Notes under the pieces: model-generated
What the model was told of the DNA's origin: nothing
The model's input: only the letters and a program-made list of their open reading frames with translations
The model's database searches: none
Program-made: the position numbers and the translations under genes
Shown: positions 11,503 to 24,194 of the stretch, piece after piece
Numbering within the stretch: the stretch's first letter is position 1
Layout: the number at the start of each line of letters is the position of its first letter
Origin: Voacanga thouarsii
Taxonomy: Eukaryota > Streptophyta > Magnoliopsida > Gentianales > Apocynaceae
Direction: 5' to 3'
Assembly: GCA_026120185.1 (NCBI GenBank)
Contig: JANUWF010001783.1
Coordinates: 837,001 to 901,000, forward strand
Length of the DNA: 64,000 nucleotides

Positions 11503-13320
11503 ATACATACATACACATGTGTGTACAAACGTAGGGAATATACACACACGCACACATACACACACATACACACGCTTACCAAATATTTCATGAATGTGGG
11601 CACTTATCTTGAGTCCTAGCTAAAGTGAGATAATCTCAATTTAGTTCCTTGGTTTAAGACTTTCAACTCTTAACAAATTTGACACTTAAACTGAATACAC
11701 ACACATACACACACGTGCGTATGTACGTAGGTACATAGGTAGGTACGTACGTACGTACGTACGTACGTACATACATACATACATACATACATACATACAT
11801 ACATACATACATACATCCATCCATCAATTTCCTACCATTAAACTTAAGCATATGAATCAGTCCCTTATGATGATCATATCATTTCCTACCCGATCTTAAT
11901 CTTTCCAAATCACAATCTTTTCTAACACCATCCCTATCAAAACACAACATATTAATTTTCATGTATCTATTACATGTAATATGAAATTATCACATAATTA
12001 AGCTATGTAATTTCATATTATCAAGTGATTATGCAATAACTCAAAGTGTTTTACAAGTATACTTATCACAAAAGTAGATTATCTTGTGCACAGGAGCAAA
12101 TACATAAGTGTCATCAATTAGACATCAAAGTACAATGATAGACATAACTAAACATCCCATATCATCATATAATCTAATCAAATTAAGATTATAAAAGGTT
12201 TATAGCAAATTCATAAGTTTTCTATAGAATTATTTGACTAGTTAACTTGATAAATAAACTCATAATTCACTAAAACTTTCTAGATCATAACTTCAATATG
12301 TATAATAGATACCATACAAATTTCACTTAGAGATCATATTTCTAAGTAGGTCATTTTCATGATCAAAGTTAATATATAGCTACGGTAACTCGAAAAAATA
12401 GATTTGGCAACGATTTTCAAAAAATTACCGAGAACAATTTACAAGCCATAATTCGGTGATTCTTGTTGAAAATTACTCTCAAGAAATTGAAATTTCATGT
12501 GTAAAAACTTCAGATCAAAATTATTGGAAAAGGTTCAAATAATTCCTCAAAATCCCGTCATCAACATAGTTTCTCAAACTGAAAATAAAGTAACTTTTAA
12601 AAATCAAAAGATGAACATCAAGGTGTGAAATTCATGCAAAACTAACATCAAATTACTCCTAAAATATGTTATTTTCATATATAAATATATTACAACAGAT
12701 ACTTGATCATATTTATTCAAATCTAAAACCCAAACTTCAAGTAATTAAAAATTCTAGAAACAGTATTCTGTTTTTCAAGCAATTATAAATATCAATCCAA
12801 CATCAATTCTTCACGAATCTCACATAGATCAACATATAAACTCAGTAAAACATGTCATGAACAATATCTCATTAAATCCCCTTCATAAAAGTAATCAAAA
12901 TAGCCTTTTTGAAAAGATATATAAATCTATCCAAAAAATCAATTTTGCTCAACTTTGAAAAATCTAAGAGAAAATAGTTCTAAATTTATTTCCTCTTAAG
13001 AAAATCAATTAAAACCTTTGATTCACCACAAATGGAGGCTTTAATCTTCAATTTTCAAGCTAGGGTTCCTTTTTTTGCTCAAGAAAAATGAAAGGGGAAA
13101 AGAAGGGAGATAGTGGTGGCAACAATAGAAGAGAAAAGAGGAAGAAGATTATATTTGAGTGAAATAGGAAAGGTTACCGGCCAAGAAAGGAACTAGGACT
13201 CTTAGGATTTTCTTTTTTTGTGTAATAAAATCAATGGTCTTGATTTAATTATCTTGGATAAGGTTTGAATTGAATGGTTTAGATTGTGTTAAATGTGAGG
13301 ATAAGATTAAGATAAATGGG
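11032..13320 (-). mobile_element. Probable LTR part of element H, left of element C
   Basis: No coding sequence is seen in this 2.3 kb. It lies between element I and element C and is best read as the continuation of the LTR at 25786-26542, since the sequences either side of C have matching composition and the H 3' LTR is otherwise cut short. On the minus strand, 13200-13080 has a pyrimidine-rich leader-like stretch such as long chromovirus LTRs carry near the transcription start. The far end of the LTR would lie left of element I, outside the window. The assignment is inference. Confidence 0.4.
11409..11822. repeat. Duplicated 55-bp unit with two tetranucleotide microsatellites
   Basis: A unit beginning ATTTAGTTCCTTG occurs at 11409-11463 and again at 11639-11693, with a period of 230 bases. 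Each copy is followed by a simple repeat array: TA plus GTAT/ATAC after the first, and ACGT followed by CATA after the second (about 11743-11816). The first array contains a 26-base perfect palindrome at 11490-11515. Confidence 0.85.
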
Positions 13321-14487
13321 TGATTAGAATTTATGTAGGTGGTTGGTGATATGAATCTACCCACACAACGAGGCATATCTAAAGAAGAGGGATAGAGAGT
13401 CAAGACTTAATTCAAGGTTCCTTGTGAAAAACTAGTATTCAAGTGGATTCAAGAGGATTTTCAAGCTATAAAAGCATACAAGCCAAGAAATAAGAAGATA
13501 ATCAAGGAATGGGTGCCAAAAAGGAGAATCAAAGGAACTCAAAATTGGCACAATTATGTATAGAAGATCAAGAACTAAGAAGAGCTTGAAGAGAAATTGA
13601 TTCAAGTAGAAGAAAAAGGGTTGAGGAATGCTTCAATAATTAATCAGCACCATGCTACAACAAAGAATTGGTGCTGGTTCATCTACATGTTAAACGCTAG
13701 ATACAATAGAGAAAAATCGATGCATGTCCAACATAAGCATCGGCATTGGATATGACAAGCAACCGTGCACCTTTTGATCAACTAGCATCGGATTGTCCCA
13801 TTACATGCATTGGTTAGAATAGAAGCTAACCGACGTTGGATAAATGGCCAAATAGGCGCCGATTATGTTTGGGAGAGAATGCTCTGTTTTGCTTTAAGTC
13901 TATTTTTCGATGTTTTATAGCAATTTCAATTTCCAAGACTTTTATTATATTTTTACCTATTTTTATGTAGGTAAAATGCCTCAAAACTTAATATAAGGCT
14001 ACTTAATAGTTAGGATTAGTCTGCTAATCAGTTTACGATATATATATATATATATATATATGTTATTATAACTCTTGTAAATAGAACTTTGAGATTTTTT
14101 TTTTTTTTGTCAATTGGAATTTAAAGACTCTTGAGGGTGTTCTTTCTCTTTTGAGAATTCTTCCCTTCAATTCAAGACTAATCTTAAGCATTAGCCCATC
14201 CTAAGAGTCTAGTCTCTAATCTCTCTTGGATAGATCAATTCTCTTTCTAAATGTGTCTTAGATTTCAACTCATTTAGGGTTTTTTTAGGAGATTAATTGG
14301 TTGCTCAAATTCATCCTTTCCACATTGTTCTTAACTCCTAGTCAAGTTGGGGATGATTAGGATTGATTTGGAAGGTTCAATTCTTAGTTTTTAGTGTTCT
14401 GGGATCATTGTTGTCCTAGGATTCAAGTCTTTGCATTGAATTTTTGTTGTTGCATTTGTAGCTAAGGATTTGGAGCTCTCAAGCTCG
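13321..14487 (+). mobile_element. 5' LTR of element C
   Basis: Starts TGATTAGAAT and runs to GGAGCTCTCAAGCTCG, matching the 3' LTR at 24641-25785 almost throughout. Shared parts include AAGCATACAAGCCAAGAA, CTCTGTTTTGCTTTAAGTC and TTCTTCCCTTCAATT. It has an AT tract near 14040 where the 3' copy has a CA tract, so the simple repeats evolved independently after insertion. The upstream half holds GC-rich words such as GGTGCTGG, GGCGCCGATT and CATCGGCATTGG. Confidence 0.88.
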
Positions 14488-14510
14488 TATCCAATAATTT
14501 GGTATCAGAG
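14488..14510 (+). other. Primer binding site of element C (tRNA-iMet)
   Basis: TGGTATCAGAG at 14500-14510 is the standard start of a primer site for initiator methionine tRNA. It lies 12 bases after the LTR end, a little further than usual. Non-coding leader follows to the R1 insertion at 15167 and again at 17075-17549 and 21916-22301; nothing else was recognised in these stretches. Confidence 0.8.
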
Positions 14511-15166
14511 TAAGATTATATTCATTGCTATCAATACAACATTCTTGGGGCAAAGGTACAATCTTCTTGAAGAATTTGCTGAAATTTTTACAAATTTCGC
14601 CATTTTATTTGGTACTATTTTTAAATGCTTGGAACTAAAAATTATGCCATAAAATTTATGTTAAATTGATCTTATATGTTGGTATGATTTTTGAGGAATC
14701 ATTTGGTATGGAAAATTAATGATTTGAAGCTAAAATAAGTGGAAAAATAGTCTTCCAAAATTCCTAATCCCGTAACTATTTTTCTTGCTAATTTTGAATG
14801 TTAAGAACTTCAATTTGTATCATGGGCTTGGTGTGAAATTGAATTTACATGTTTGGTTGATGTTTAGGTAGCTATTTAAGGCATTAAGGTGTAGAAATTT
14901 TGAAGTTTGTTGAGTATATTTGTTGCAAGAGTCTTTGTGCACAAACGAATCCCGTAACTCATTATTGAGCTAATTTTGGGAGTGATAAAACTCAAAATTT
15001 TGGCTTCTAATTGCTGTGAAATTGATCCTTGATGTTAGTATACTCATTGGGCATTAATTTTATTATAAATTTTGAGCTTTTGGGGTGTTATAAATGTGAA
15101 AATTTTGGAGTAACTTGAGTTACAAGTTTGCATGTAAGATGTTTGATGTGTTGTTTCACATACATG

Positions 15167-17069
15167 TAATAGGGGTTAAAATCATCATTATTTTCCTAGT
15201 TATTTGAGGATAATTTGAGATACTTTTTATACAATAATTAGTCATATTCCTTCCTATTTAATCTTTCCCTTATAAAAATACTTTTTTGTAATTTTATGCA
15301 AAAATAGGTGAAATTTAGAGCTAATTGTATAATTTTCCAGCACAGACCTAGCACCAGTGCAAGAAAGGAGAGCCAGCGCCGGTCTTCCACTGGAAAGGCA
15401 GAGAAATTGAAGGAACAGAGGAAGCAATTGTAATTGATATTGGAAAGGAAAAGGAAGCAATTGGCTTAAATGGCTCACGGCTCAATCAAAAAACAACAAC
15501 AACAAAGCAAAAGACAAATTTTGGTGGGCCAAGAAGAATGAAAAGCAACAAAACAAAAGGAAAAGCAAAAATAAAGAAAAGAAAGAAATTCGGTTGACAA
15601 AGAGAGAAGTCAACAAAAGCTGCTGAACACAGTGGAATTTGGTGGTGGCAAGTAAAACAACTCAATTGAGCTAATGCAATAAAGAAAAGAGGAAAATTCC
15701 GTGCGGGTTCGGTGGCTTGTCGATTGCGCAAGAAAAACAAAGAAAAGCAGCAGGGGTGTGTGGCTCGATGGTGGCTCAATGAGCTAATGCAAGACCAATT
15801 GAAGGGTTCGGTGGCTGGACAGATTTAATTGGCTCAAATCAGAAGCCAATTTAAGCAATTCTAATTCAACAAAAATAAGGCCTTCAGCATAAAATGACAA
15901 AAGCAAAATCCAATTGATTTCCAATTTCAAAATTTCAAAGGCAGTGGAATTTCTTTATATTATTTAGATTTTTATTTTAGATTTTTATTTATTATTCCTT
16001 TTTGGTTTTGAATTTTAGTAATTACTTTTTCTTTTCTTAGGATTCTTTTAGGAACTTTGTAAGCCTATAAATAAAAGTCAATGTACATAGAAAAGGGGCA
16101 GGTACACAATATAGAGATTTAGATATATTTTAGAGTGCATTACCAATATTTTCTCGAGAGAAATAATTCAAGGAGCATTGATTCTTGGAGGAGTTTTCAT
16201 TGGAAATTGAAAGGCTTCTCTATGAGTATTTATCTCTTTTCTTTATATTATTTTCTTGAACAATGATGTGTTAATTGTTTTATTGTAATTTAATATTATT
16301 TTCGGTATTCATGATGTTTAGAGTTATTTTGATCTTTTGATTAATTAATTGTTATTCTTGGTACTTAATTACTTGTGCTAATTACGAGATTAGTTGGTTA
16401 TTTTTTCCATTAATTTGCTTGACCAAAGGGGTTGATGGTGGTTTCAATTCATTAATTTCATATTTGTTGTCTCTTAACTTGCTTGACCAAAGAGGTTAAT
16501 TGCTAAGAACTGGATAATTAAAGACTAATTGATGTCTACCAGACCAAGGATTCATTGGTTAGTTTCATGTTTTAAGTTTGCTAGAATATGAAAATTTAAT
16601 CAAGGATTGTGGTTAATGCATCTCTTGGGTGAATTAGTTGAGACAGAATATGTGATGCTAATTTGTCTAGAAGATAGTGATTTCATGGATTGAAAAAGAA
16701 GTGAATCTATCTTAATCCTTTATGATGCCAGGAGAATGATTAGTTATGATAATGATTAGGTACTTTAAGATCATGTTTGTCAAAATAATGGTTTGAGTTA
16801 TATAATTCTCCATCCTTGACATGTATATATTATTTTATTTTATTTTCCTTTTTATTCTTTTTCACTTTGTTGAGTTGGTTAAACAATAAAAGAAAAATGA
16901 TTAATGCATACTTGTTCCTGGAGGATCGACACTCGTTTGAACCCTATGCTATGCATAATGATGAGTACTCTTGCTCATATGTGTAATTTGGATTTAACGT
17001 TTTAATTTAAACTTGATTGGGAATGCGCTTATTGTTATATGATTTTTATACCCAAATTCAAACACATCA
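15167..17069 (+). mobile_element. Solo LTR R1 (D/E family) inside element C
   Basis: Matches the LTRs of element D (49961-51807 and 54699-58265) from TAATAGGGGTTAAAATCATC to ACACATCA. It is flanked by the exact duplication ACATG at 15162-15166 and 17070-17074, and has no internal region, so it is a solo LTR of about 1.9 kb. A TATA-like CTATAAATAAA is at 16065-16075. The palindrome array of the family is present but decayed (CTCAATTGAGCT near 15660). The first two bases are TA instead of TG. Confidence 0.88.
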
Positions 17070-17554
17070 ACATGCATACCAAATGCTTCATATGTTGAAT
17101 TCCTATGATTCCCTTACTTCTAGCTTATTTTAAGTGGGATTTATCCTTGTATTGCTAGTAGAAAGTTTCCATTGGTGATCTTTGATATAGTTTAGGAAGT
17201 TGTTGGTGAATACTTAATTCACCTTAAATTGTCTTATTGAGATTTGCATTCCTTGAGCTATTATTTTTGTGAGTGAGTTACTTGAGCATCACAATTGTAT
17301 CCTTGAGGTAGTGATAGCACCATAACATTTAAAAATCCTGCGTTTGATTAGTTGCCTACCATATGTTTGATGAAATACTTACGTGACTGTATAATACTTT
17401 GTATGGGTTCTTAACTTCCATATTTCATTTCTAATTGAATTCATTGATATATTTCTTCATTTTGTGGGTAGAATACTTGGTTTAAAATCTTCATGAAATA
17501 CTTGAAATTGATTTGAACATATCCTACTTAAATCTTTGTGATGTTTACTTAGTG

Positions 17555-19901
17555 TGTAACACCCCGCTACCTAGGCTCGCCAGGGCCGGGGATGTCGCAC
17601 CATCCAAAGGATAAGGAGTCTTTATAACTAGGTCACACAATCAAAATAGCGGAATAAAAATGATATTTTAACTTAAAATTTATTACAACCCAAGAATACT
17701 AAAAAAAATCCATAATAAAATTTATCCACTCTCATATCCCCAAAGCAATACACAAAATAAATTATCAGAAAATCTTCCAAAGCAGGCAATATCTAGCTAC
17801 TCATCCCCACAGTAGGATCGATCCGAAATCATGGTAAAAAAAATGGTGATGAGACAAAAATCTCAATAAGTTTGTGTGTGCTTTGAGTGTCGAGTGAAAA
17901 CAGTTCGTGAATGCAAAGTATAAAATCTTTATAAGAGAAATACTGACAAGCAATAAATATTAGTTAAAACTAAGAGTGGCGTTTTTGCTTTTCCTACCAT
18001 ACACAATAATTCAAATTAACCACTCAAAAGAAAGGGTCATGGGTTATCACATGTTGGGCCCCATAATCGGTCAGAATGCCGACACTTTGTATAGACTGAC
18101 AAAAAGTAGGTGATCGGCCTACCGGGCAAGATACTTCTCCTTTTCTATACCCAAACAACAACCGGGTGTCCATTCCGGCAAAATACAGTCACTTGACTGA
18201 AATAAAAACTACTAGCTCGGACCGGCATGACTAAGTAGTACTGACGTTTCTCTAAGTTGAGTTTATCTTCTGGAGGTGGCCTCTTGCCAGAAGACTCACT
18301 CTTACTCTTCAAAACTAGTACTACTAGCCTACCTATATTGAGTACTTAACGTAACTTATCCCACTTAGGAAAAAAATAAACAAAACATAGTTCTACTTGA
18401 AAATGGCAATTAAGGGTTTCCAAAGTCTTTGTCAAAATCAGTTTTAGAAAGAATTTTAAGTTTGAGTAAATCTGCTTATTAATTTCCAAATAATTTGTTT
18501 GACTAAAATAAGAAAGGAGTTAATCCTCAATTGCCTTTACAGAAATAAGTGTCCTTGCACTCTACATTTGGCTTGCCATTAAAAAAAAAAAAAAAAAATC
18601 ATTTTTGCATCAAACAGGTTTTATGCAGGAATTTACCTAATCCTTGCTCACAATAAAGGTCTCCAACAGCTGACCTAACCTCGCATGGGGTAAATACAAA
18701 TCACAATCAAACTCAAGCCAAAATCCACTTTCACAAATAAAACTAACTCAACTCACTACTACAACCATGATCCTAGTGTCCTAAGCTTTAAGGCCAAATA
18801 ATAAATAAAAAGGTTTATATGCCAAGGCTAATTTTGATATTTAAAATAACTAGTGTTTTGAAAAATAGGTACCAATAAGTTGAAGGTTAAAATCTTGCTA
18901 AATTAATTTAGAGTTTATTTGATGAAGGGTCCTAGATGGTATTAGGTAAAATAATAATTTATTAATAATTAATTGCTGGAAAATAATTGATAATTAAAAT
19001 TAGTTGAAAATAAAGTTTAACGAGTCTTGATTGAAAGATAATAAATAAATTTTAATAGGTTTCGGTTAAAAGATAATAATTAAATTTTAATAATAAATAT
19101 TTTACTTGATATGATTATTTTCATAAAAGGCTTTATCATTTTATATAATATCTATATATTTTATTTTTCTAGCAAAAACTATTATTTATTTGACTAAAAT
19201 ATCCTTTATATATATATAATAATCCAAATCTACCATTCCTGAGGTTTTTTCAAAATTACTAGCAAAAATTATAATATTAAATATTTTATTGAATGAATAA
19301 AATTAGTTTAGGGACAGCTAGATCATGATCATATTCCTATTGCTAACCACAATCATGAGCATATACTCTCTCCAATTCATCAAATCATCCAAATCATGAA
19401 TAAAAGTATAGATCTAAATTTATCAAGGCATGATTCAACCTTTACTAGCATAAATATAATCATGGCTTCAACAATCATACTTGAATATAAATCCTATTCA
19501 CCAACGGTGACATAATCTCTAACATACTTGATCACATATATCACTCTCAATATGAAGACATGCATTAAACCCTAAAATATCATAATATCATCCAAGATAA
19601 ATCATCACATGCATCAACCCCAACTCCATCATATACACACATTCATTCATACTTCAAACTCAACTCATCATAACAACACATGCTTAAACCACACTCATAG
19701 CCCATCTCCTTCCAATATCATCCTAGAGACATGAATCTAGAACCTAACAAGAGGGTTGAAAGGACTTACTTGATTGATGAGTACCTTGAAGGAGTTTTGA
19801 ATGGATCTCAACTCCTAGATGTCTAAATCCGTCCAAGGGAGATGAAGAAAGCATGACCATTGGTGAAGAAGTCATTCGGCCAAGAGGGAGAGGGTGTTCG
19901 G

Positions 19902-19953
<52 letters not shown>

Positions 19954-21910
19954 AAGAGAAGAAGAAAGTCCATTAGCATGTTTATTCATATACATATTCA
20001 TTAGAGATCAAAGATTAGTGAAGATGAAGTTGATGGAACAAACCTACCTTGAAGGTATTCTTGAGCCTTCACAAAAATTCTAATTTTTTGATCTAAAAGA
20101 GTAAGTTGGATTTTGGAGTTTGATGTTAAAAATGGTATGGATGGACTCACAGAAGTGAGTAGATGAAATCTGGAATTTTTGAAAGAAGTTTGAAGTGGTT
20201 TGGAGAGGTATTAGGCGAAAGAAGGAGTAGGTGTTCTTGGCGTTCTATGTGTACTTGAAGGTTGAAGAGAATGGAGAGAGTTTTGGTTGAAGCTGCTGAA
20301 ATTCTTAGGGATTAGGGTTGGCCAAACTCTTTGAGGAGTTTTGGCAATTGAATTTTCTGGCTTGATAGGAAAAGGAAAGGCAGGTTGTTGAAATCCTAAA
20401 AGAATAATTTAGTGAATCAAATTTGGAAACAAAATATGTTGAGAATATCTTGATCAATGGAGAGCTTTTGAAAGCTGTGATGGCCGGCTGTTTGATCAGT
20501 GTTTTTGGCTGGATGAAAGCTGAGTGAAGAAGGTTAATGGTGGCTGAAAGGAAGGAGTGCAATGGTGAAGGAAAGGTCTAGCTGTTTGAGGGACATTTTA
20601 TGGAAGGTTGCTAAATTAATATTGCTAGAATTTTGGTATTCAATCAAGGCATGATTGCAGTGATTTGTTGGAGATATTTTCGGGCAGCCATGTCTGATTT
20701 TCATGCAGAAGCTTGGGGAAGACAATGGAGTTCTGTTCATGGCTATTTAAGAGAGGTTTGTGCAGAAAAAGAATGGAGTTTCGGCCAGGGTAGGAAAAGG
20801 AAACAAGGCTGGAAAATTTACTGCACATAATTTTGCCATTGCTGGAATTTTTTTGAGCAGCTTTTGCTGCCATTTTCCAGTCAAATTGCAAAGAGTTTCA
20901 AGGGACATTCAAAGGTCTTTCAAGGCTGGTTTTTAGCCTTCTTCATGGAGGAAAACCGTGGCTTAGGAGCTGGGAGAAAACTGGAAGAAAACAGCTTGGT
21001 TTAAGATCACCTAAGCTGTGATTTTGCCTAGAAATTTTTCTGGTTTTGCATAGCATTTGTGCAGTCCAAAAATGGCCAGAAAAATTCAGATTTCAAGCTG
21101 ATCAAAGGGCCATTTTCTGGCAGCATTTGGGAGGGAATAATGGCTGAGAATTTTGACACCTTGAAGGCACAAGAAGCTAGAAAATTTCAGTTCATTACAT
21201 GAAGGAAAATGAACCTAACTAGAGTGAAGTTTAGAAGGTTCACTAGGGGAATTAATTCTCTTGGAATCCTTCCCCATCTCTTCCACATTTTCGGTCCATA
21301 AGATGTCTTTCACTAAGGCATTTTGAACCTTTGAAGCCACAACACTTTACTGAAATTTCTGAAATGAAATTGGTTAGAATAAATGTGACCAATCTAACGA
21401 ATTGAGAATTAAGGAAAAATTAAGGATAAAGGAAGAATGAATTCCCTTAGGAATTTTGTGTAGAGTACAAGAATAAGATTATGGTACTCCTATCATGTCT
21501 CCCCTAGGAGAATACCTCTACTCTACTCTAAAGCACTTAAGACCGAAAATACAACCTTCCAAAGAAAAAATAAAATTTAATCATGCTAAAATTCCAATGA
21601 TGGAATTTGAACCCTAGACCTCAAGAATTAATTCCAAAACTCTAACCACTACATCACAACAACTCTTGCTCTTATTTTCTCTCTAAAATATTTTTCCTAT
21701 TTAAATCTCAAACTATCTCCCTATTTTCACCTCAAGCAAAAATTACCATTTTGCCTTTATTACTCAATACTCACAATTAAGCCTTCTAGGCCACAAAACA
21801 CAAATTCAAAGCACATAATTTCATATAAAAAATATATTTAAGCATGCAATAAAATATGATATGCATCCCAACCCCCTTACTCTAAGGTTGGTTTCGACTG
21901 GGGTTTCACA
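17555..21910 (-). mobile_element. Solo LTR A2 (4.36 kb, family A) inside element C
   Basis: Starts TGTAACACCCCGC at 17555 and ends GGGGTTTCACA at 21910, with the exact duplication TAGTG at 17550-17554 and 21911-21915. It shares with A1 and A3 the CTAGCTCGGACCGGCATGAC region (18212-18231), the GA tract (about 19903-19949) and the tRNA-like segment (21598-21668). There is no body between LTRs. ORFs seen inside on either strand are short and not shared between copies, so I treat them as noise. Confidence 0.88.
21598..21668 (-). other. tRNA-like segment in LTR A2
   Basis: On the minus strand it has A-box TGATGTAGTGG (21656-21646) and B-box GGTTCAAATTC (21613-21603), with GGTTAGAGTTTTGGAATTAA between them. 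It is colinear with the segments in A1 and A3. The B box differs from consensus by one base. Confidence 0.7.
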
Positions 21911-22301
21911 TAGTGAATATCTTCATGAACCATTTTTGAAATCTTGAGTTTGTTGCACCTTTACTTTTTTGAACTTGCCTTATCCTTTAGTTACTGTCTT
22001 GAGTCATTTGAATTCTCCTACGACCCATAGTTGAATATCCTTATAAGGTTGGCTTGACTTGTATATCTTAACTTATTCTTAAACAATTGGCAAGATTTTG
22101 TGGAAAGAATTTATTGAGATATTGAGAGTTTGAAAAAGGAAAGAGTGTGAGCTCATTTAAACAAAAGACAAGAAGAGAGTATACACGAGTGAGAGTGACG
22201 TACAAAAAATGAGTGTAAGCATGTGAGTAGTCAAGTGAGGAATTTCTCTTGTGTTTTTTACTTCAATTTTGTGGATACTTCTCTTGAAAGAAATATTCAC
22301 A

Positions 22302-23150
22302 ATGGCTAGTTTGAATGATAGTGAAGTGTATGACTATGATAAGAAATCTTATTTGAGTAGAAGTAATTATAGGAAGTATGATGAACATGAATTTGAACAT
22401 GAGGAAGACTATTAGGGAAATGAAGGTGATCATGAGAACTTGCTTGATTGTGGAGATGAATCTTATAGGAATAGCTATGATGAAGGGCCAAGCACAAACG
22501 AAACAGGAAACTGGAAATATAAGGAAAAAGGATTTGAGGGAGTTTATGTGGAAGGAGCATGAAAACATTCAAAAGGTAGCTTACAAAGAAGAAAGGAGGA
22601 TGAGAAGAAAGAGAAGTTGAAGTACAATAAGAAGTTGATACCTCCATTCCATGGGAAGAGAAATTTAAGGGAGTATTTTGGATGAGAAAGAAGAATGGAA
22701 AATTTGTTTAAATAATGTGAGTGTAGTGGAAGAAACAAGATGAAATGGGCATTAACAGGGTTTTTCAAAAATGCTTTAGAATAGTGGGAACAAGTAATAC
22801 ACAAAAAAGGCGAAGTGGGTATCAAATAGTGGTTACTTGGGAAGAGATGAAAGAATTGATGAGGGAGCGGTTTATACCAGATGAGTGCAAAATTTGTGAG
22901 GGCTATGATCACTTAACTTATGGTTGTCTAAGAAGTTCTCAATATAGAGACGGGAGTACGCCACAAAATTTTTGAGAGAGTGGGTTGAGATTAAAGTATG
23001 GATATGTATGCTTGTTTGAAATATGGTTATAGCGCATGTGATTGTCTAAGATTGAATGATCAAGAAAGAATGATCGATTTGCAAAAAGGTAGTGCAATTC
23101 TTTGTGAATATTGTAGTGGCTATGGGCATAATTCATTTGATTGTCATTGA
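22302..23150 (+). pseudogene. gag remnant of element C with three zinc-knuckle motifs
   Basis: The start is the ATG at 22302 (MASLNDSEVYDYDKK). After stops and frameshifts a classical Ty3 gag core appears (IPPFHGKRNLREYFGWERRM near 22640, then KNALE and WEQVIHKKGEVGI). The segment VTWEEMKELMRERFIP (about 22830-22880) then runs straight into knuckles. The first is CKICEGYDHLTYGC at 22886-22927, a perfect CX2CX4HX4C. A shortened one, CLKYGYSACDC, is at 23013-23045. A second perfect one, CEYCSGYGHNSFDC, is at 23103-23144. About 200 residues usually found between the FIP segment and the knuckles are absent. The role would be particle assembly and RNA packaging. The copy is broken. Confidence 0.8.
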
Positions 23151-23879
23151 AAGGCCTTTAAGGAGTAATATAGCCAATTGAACAAAAGATTTGAGTTGGG
23201 GAAGAAATAATATGAGGAAAAACAAAGAGTTAAGGTTAAAGCCAAGAAGGAAGTTGTAGATGATGAGAATGTTAGGCATAATAAGAAATTAGCTACTCCA
23301 CTTAGTGAGGAGTCCAAGAAGATTCCAAGCACTCAAGTTGTGAAAAATGGCTTGCAACAAGAAGAAGAAAATGAAGAAGTGGAGTTGAGTGATGGTGATG
23401 TAGTTGATATGGAACAATTGAGCTCAACAAATAGGGTGACTAAGGAGTCTACAATATACTATTCTTTCTAGATGAAGAGTCACATCCATTATGAGTATTG
23501 AACGAGAATGAGCGAGGAGAAATTGAGCAAAATGGTGCAGAATTTGTTAAAGAGTAAATAAATTCAAGGAATGAAGTGGAGAATGAGCAAATGCATGTTA
23601 TGGATGAATGTTCCCAAAATACTTCAAGTACTTATAAAATGGGAGAAAGCTCACAACAGCAAGAGAAGAAAAAGAAGAGTTGGGTAGAGGTAGTGCAAGA
23701 ACAAATAAGAATAAGTGAGACTAGAGAGAATGAGGCATATAGTTGAACGATACAAAAGTACACCAAATCTAGTGGAAAAATTAAAGTGGATAGAAGAGAT
23801 GGAATTGAGGTTGGATAATCATGTTCATTAATTGGTGTTATGAGGGAAGTTATAGATAAGTATGTGGTTGAAAAAGAAG
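23151..23879 (+). other. gag-protease linker of element C
   Basis: Purine-rich sequence that reads as basic and acidic low-complexity peptide in places (KKEVVDDENV near 23250, QEEENEEVELSDGDVVDM near 23360) with stops in all frames. It is probably the decayed C-terminal part of gag or the spacer before protease. No domain was recognised. Confidence 0.5.
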
Positions 23880-24194
23880 AGAATTTATAAAGAGAAAACA
23901 TTTTCTATTCAGGTGTTGGGAATGGAGACCTTGAAACATCTTAGGCTTTACAAACTTTAATAGTTGAGTAATTGTGGTGAAGTGAAGGTTAATAAACAAC
24001 TCAATGTTGAATTAGCTATGGGAGCATACAAAGATAAGGTGACTTGTGATGTCTTTCCAATGAATGTTGGACATTTATTGTTGGGAGGACCTTGGATGTA
24101 TGATAAGGAGGTGGTTCACTATGGAAAGAAAAACGCTTACGTTTTGTACAAAGATAGAAGGAAATTCACTCTATGTCCTATGTCCCCTAGTTAG
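23880..24194 (+). pseudogene. Protease remnant of element C lacking its active-site segment
   Basis: Reads QRENIFYS-like sequence near 23895 and then jumps to METLKHLRLYKL, followed in an open frame 23964-24194 by NCGEVKVNKQ, DVFPMNVGHLLLGGPWMYDK and HYGKKNAYVLYKD. In related chromoviruses about 30 residues with the catalytic DGGS or DSGS lie between the REN and VEKL segments. They are missing here, so no active retropepsin could be made. The frame ends with a stop at 24194, and no RT follows. The family identity is clear from LLGxPW and the GYKNxY-type region. Confidence 0.8.

Noticed and set aside
11663..11851. ORF with Val-Cys-Met-Tyr and Val-Arg-Thr-Tyr repeats
   Set aside because: Produced by the tetranucleotide microsatellite; no conserved residues outside it.
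17555..21910. A2 as a DNA transposon, since its ends TGTAACACCCC and TGTGAAACCCC resemble short inverted repeats
   Set aside because: TG..CA ends, five-base target duplications and a related LTR next to a primer site in element I point to LTRs.
22263..22912. Overlapping minus-strand ORFs of 100-120 codons
   Set aside because: They are reverse shadows of the purine-rich gag of element C, which has clear plus-strand motifs.
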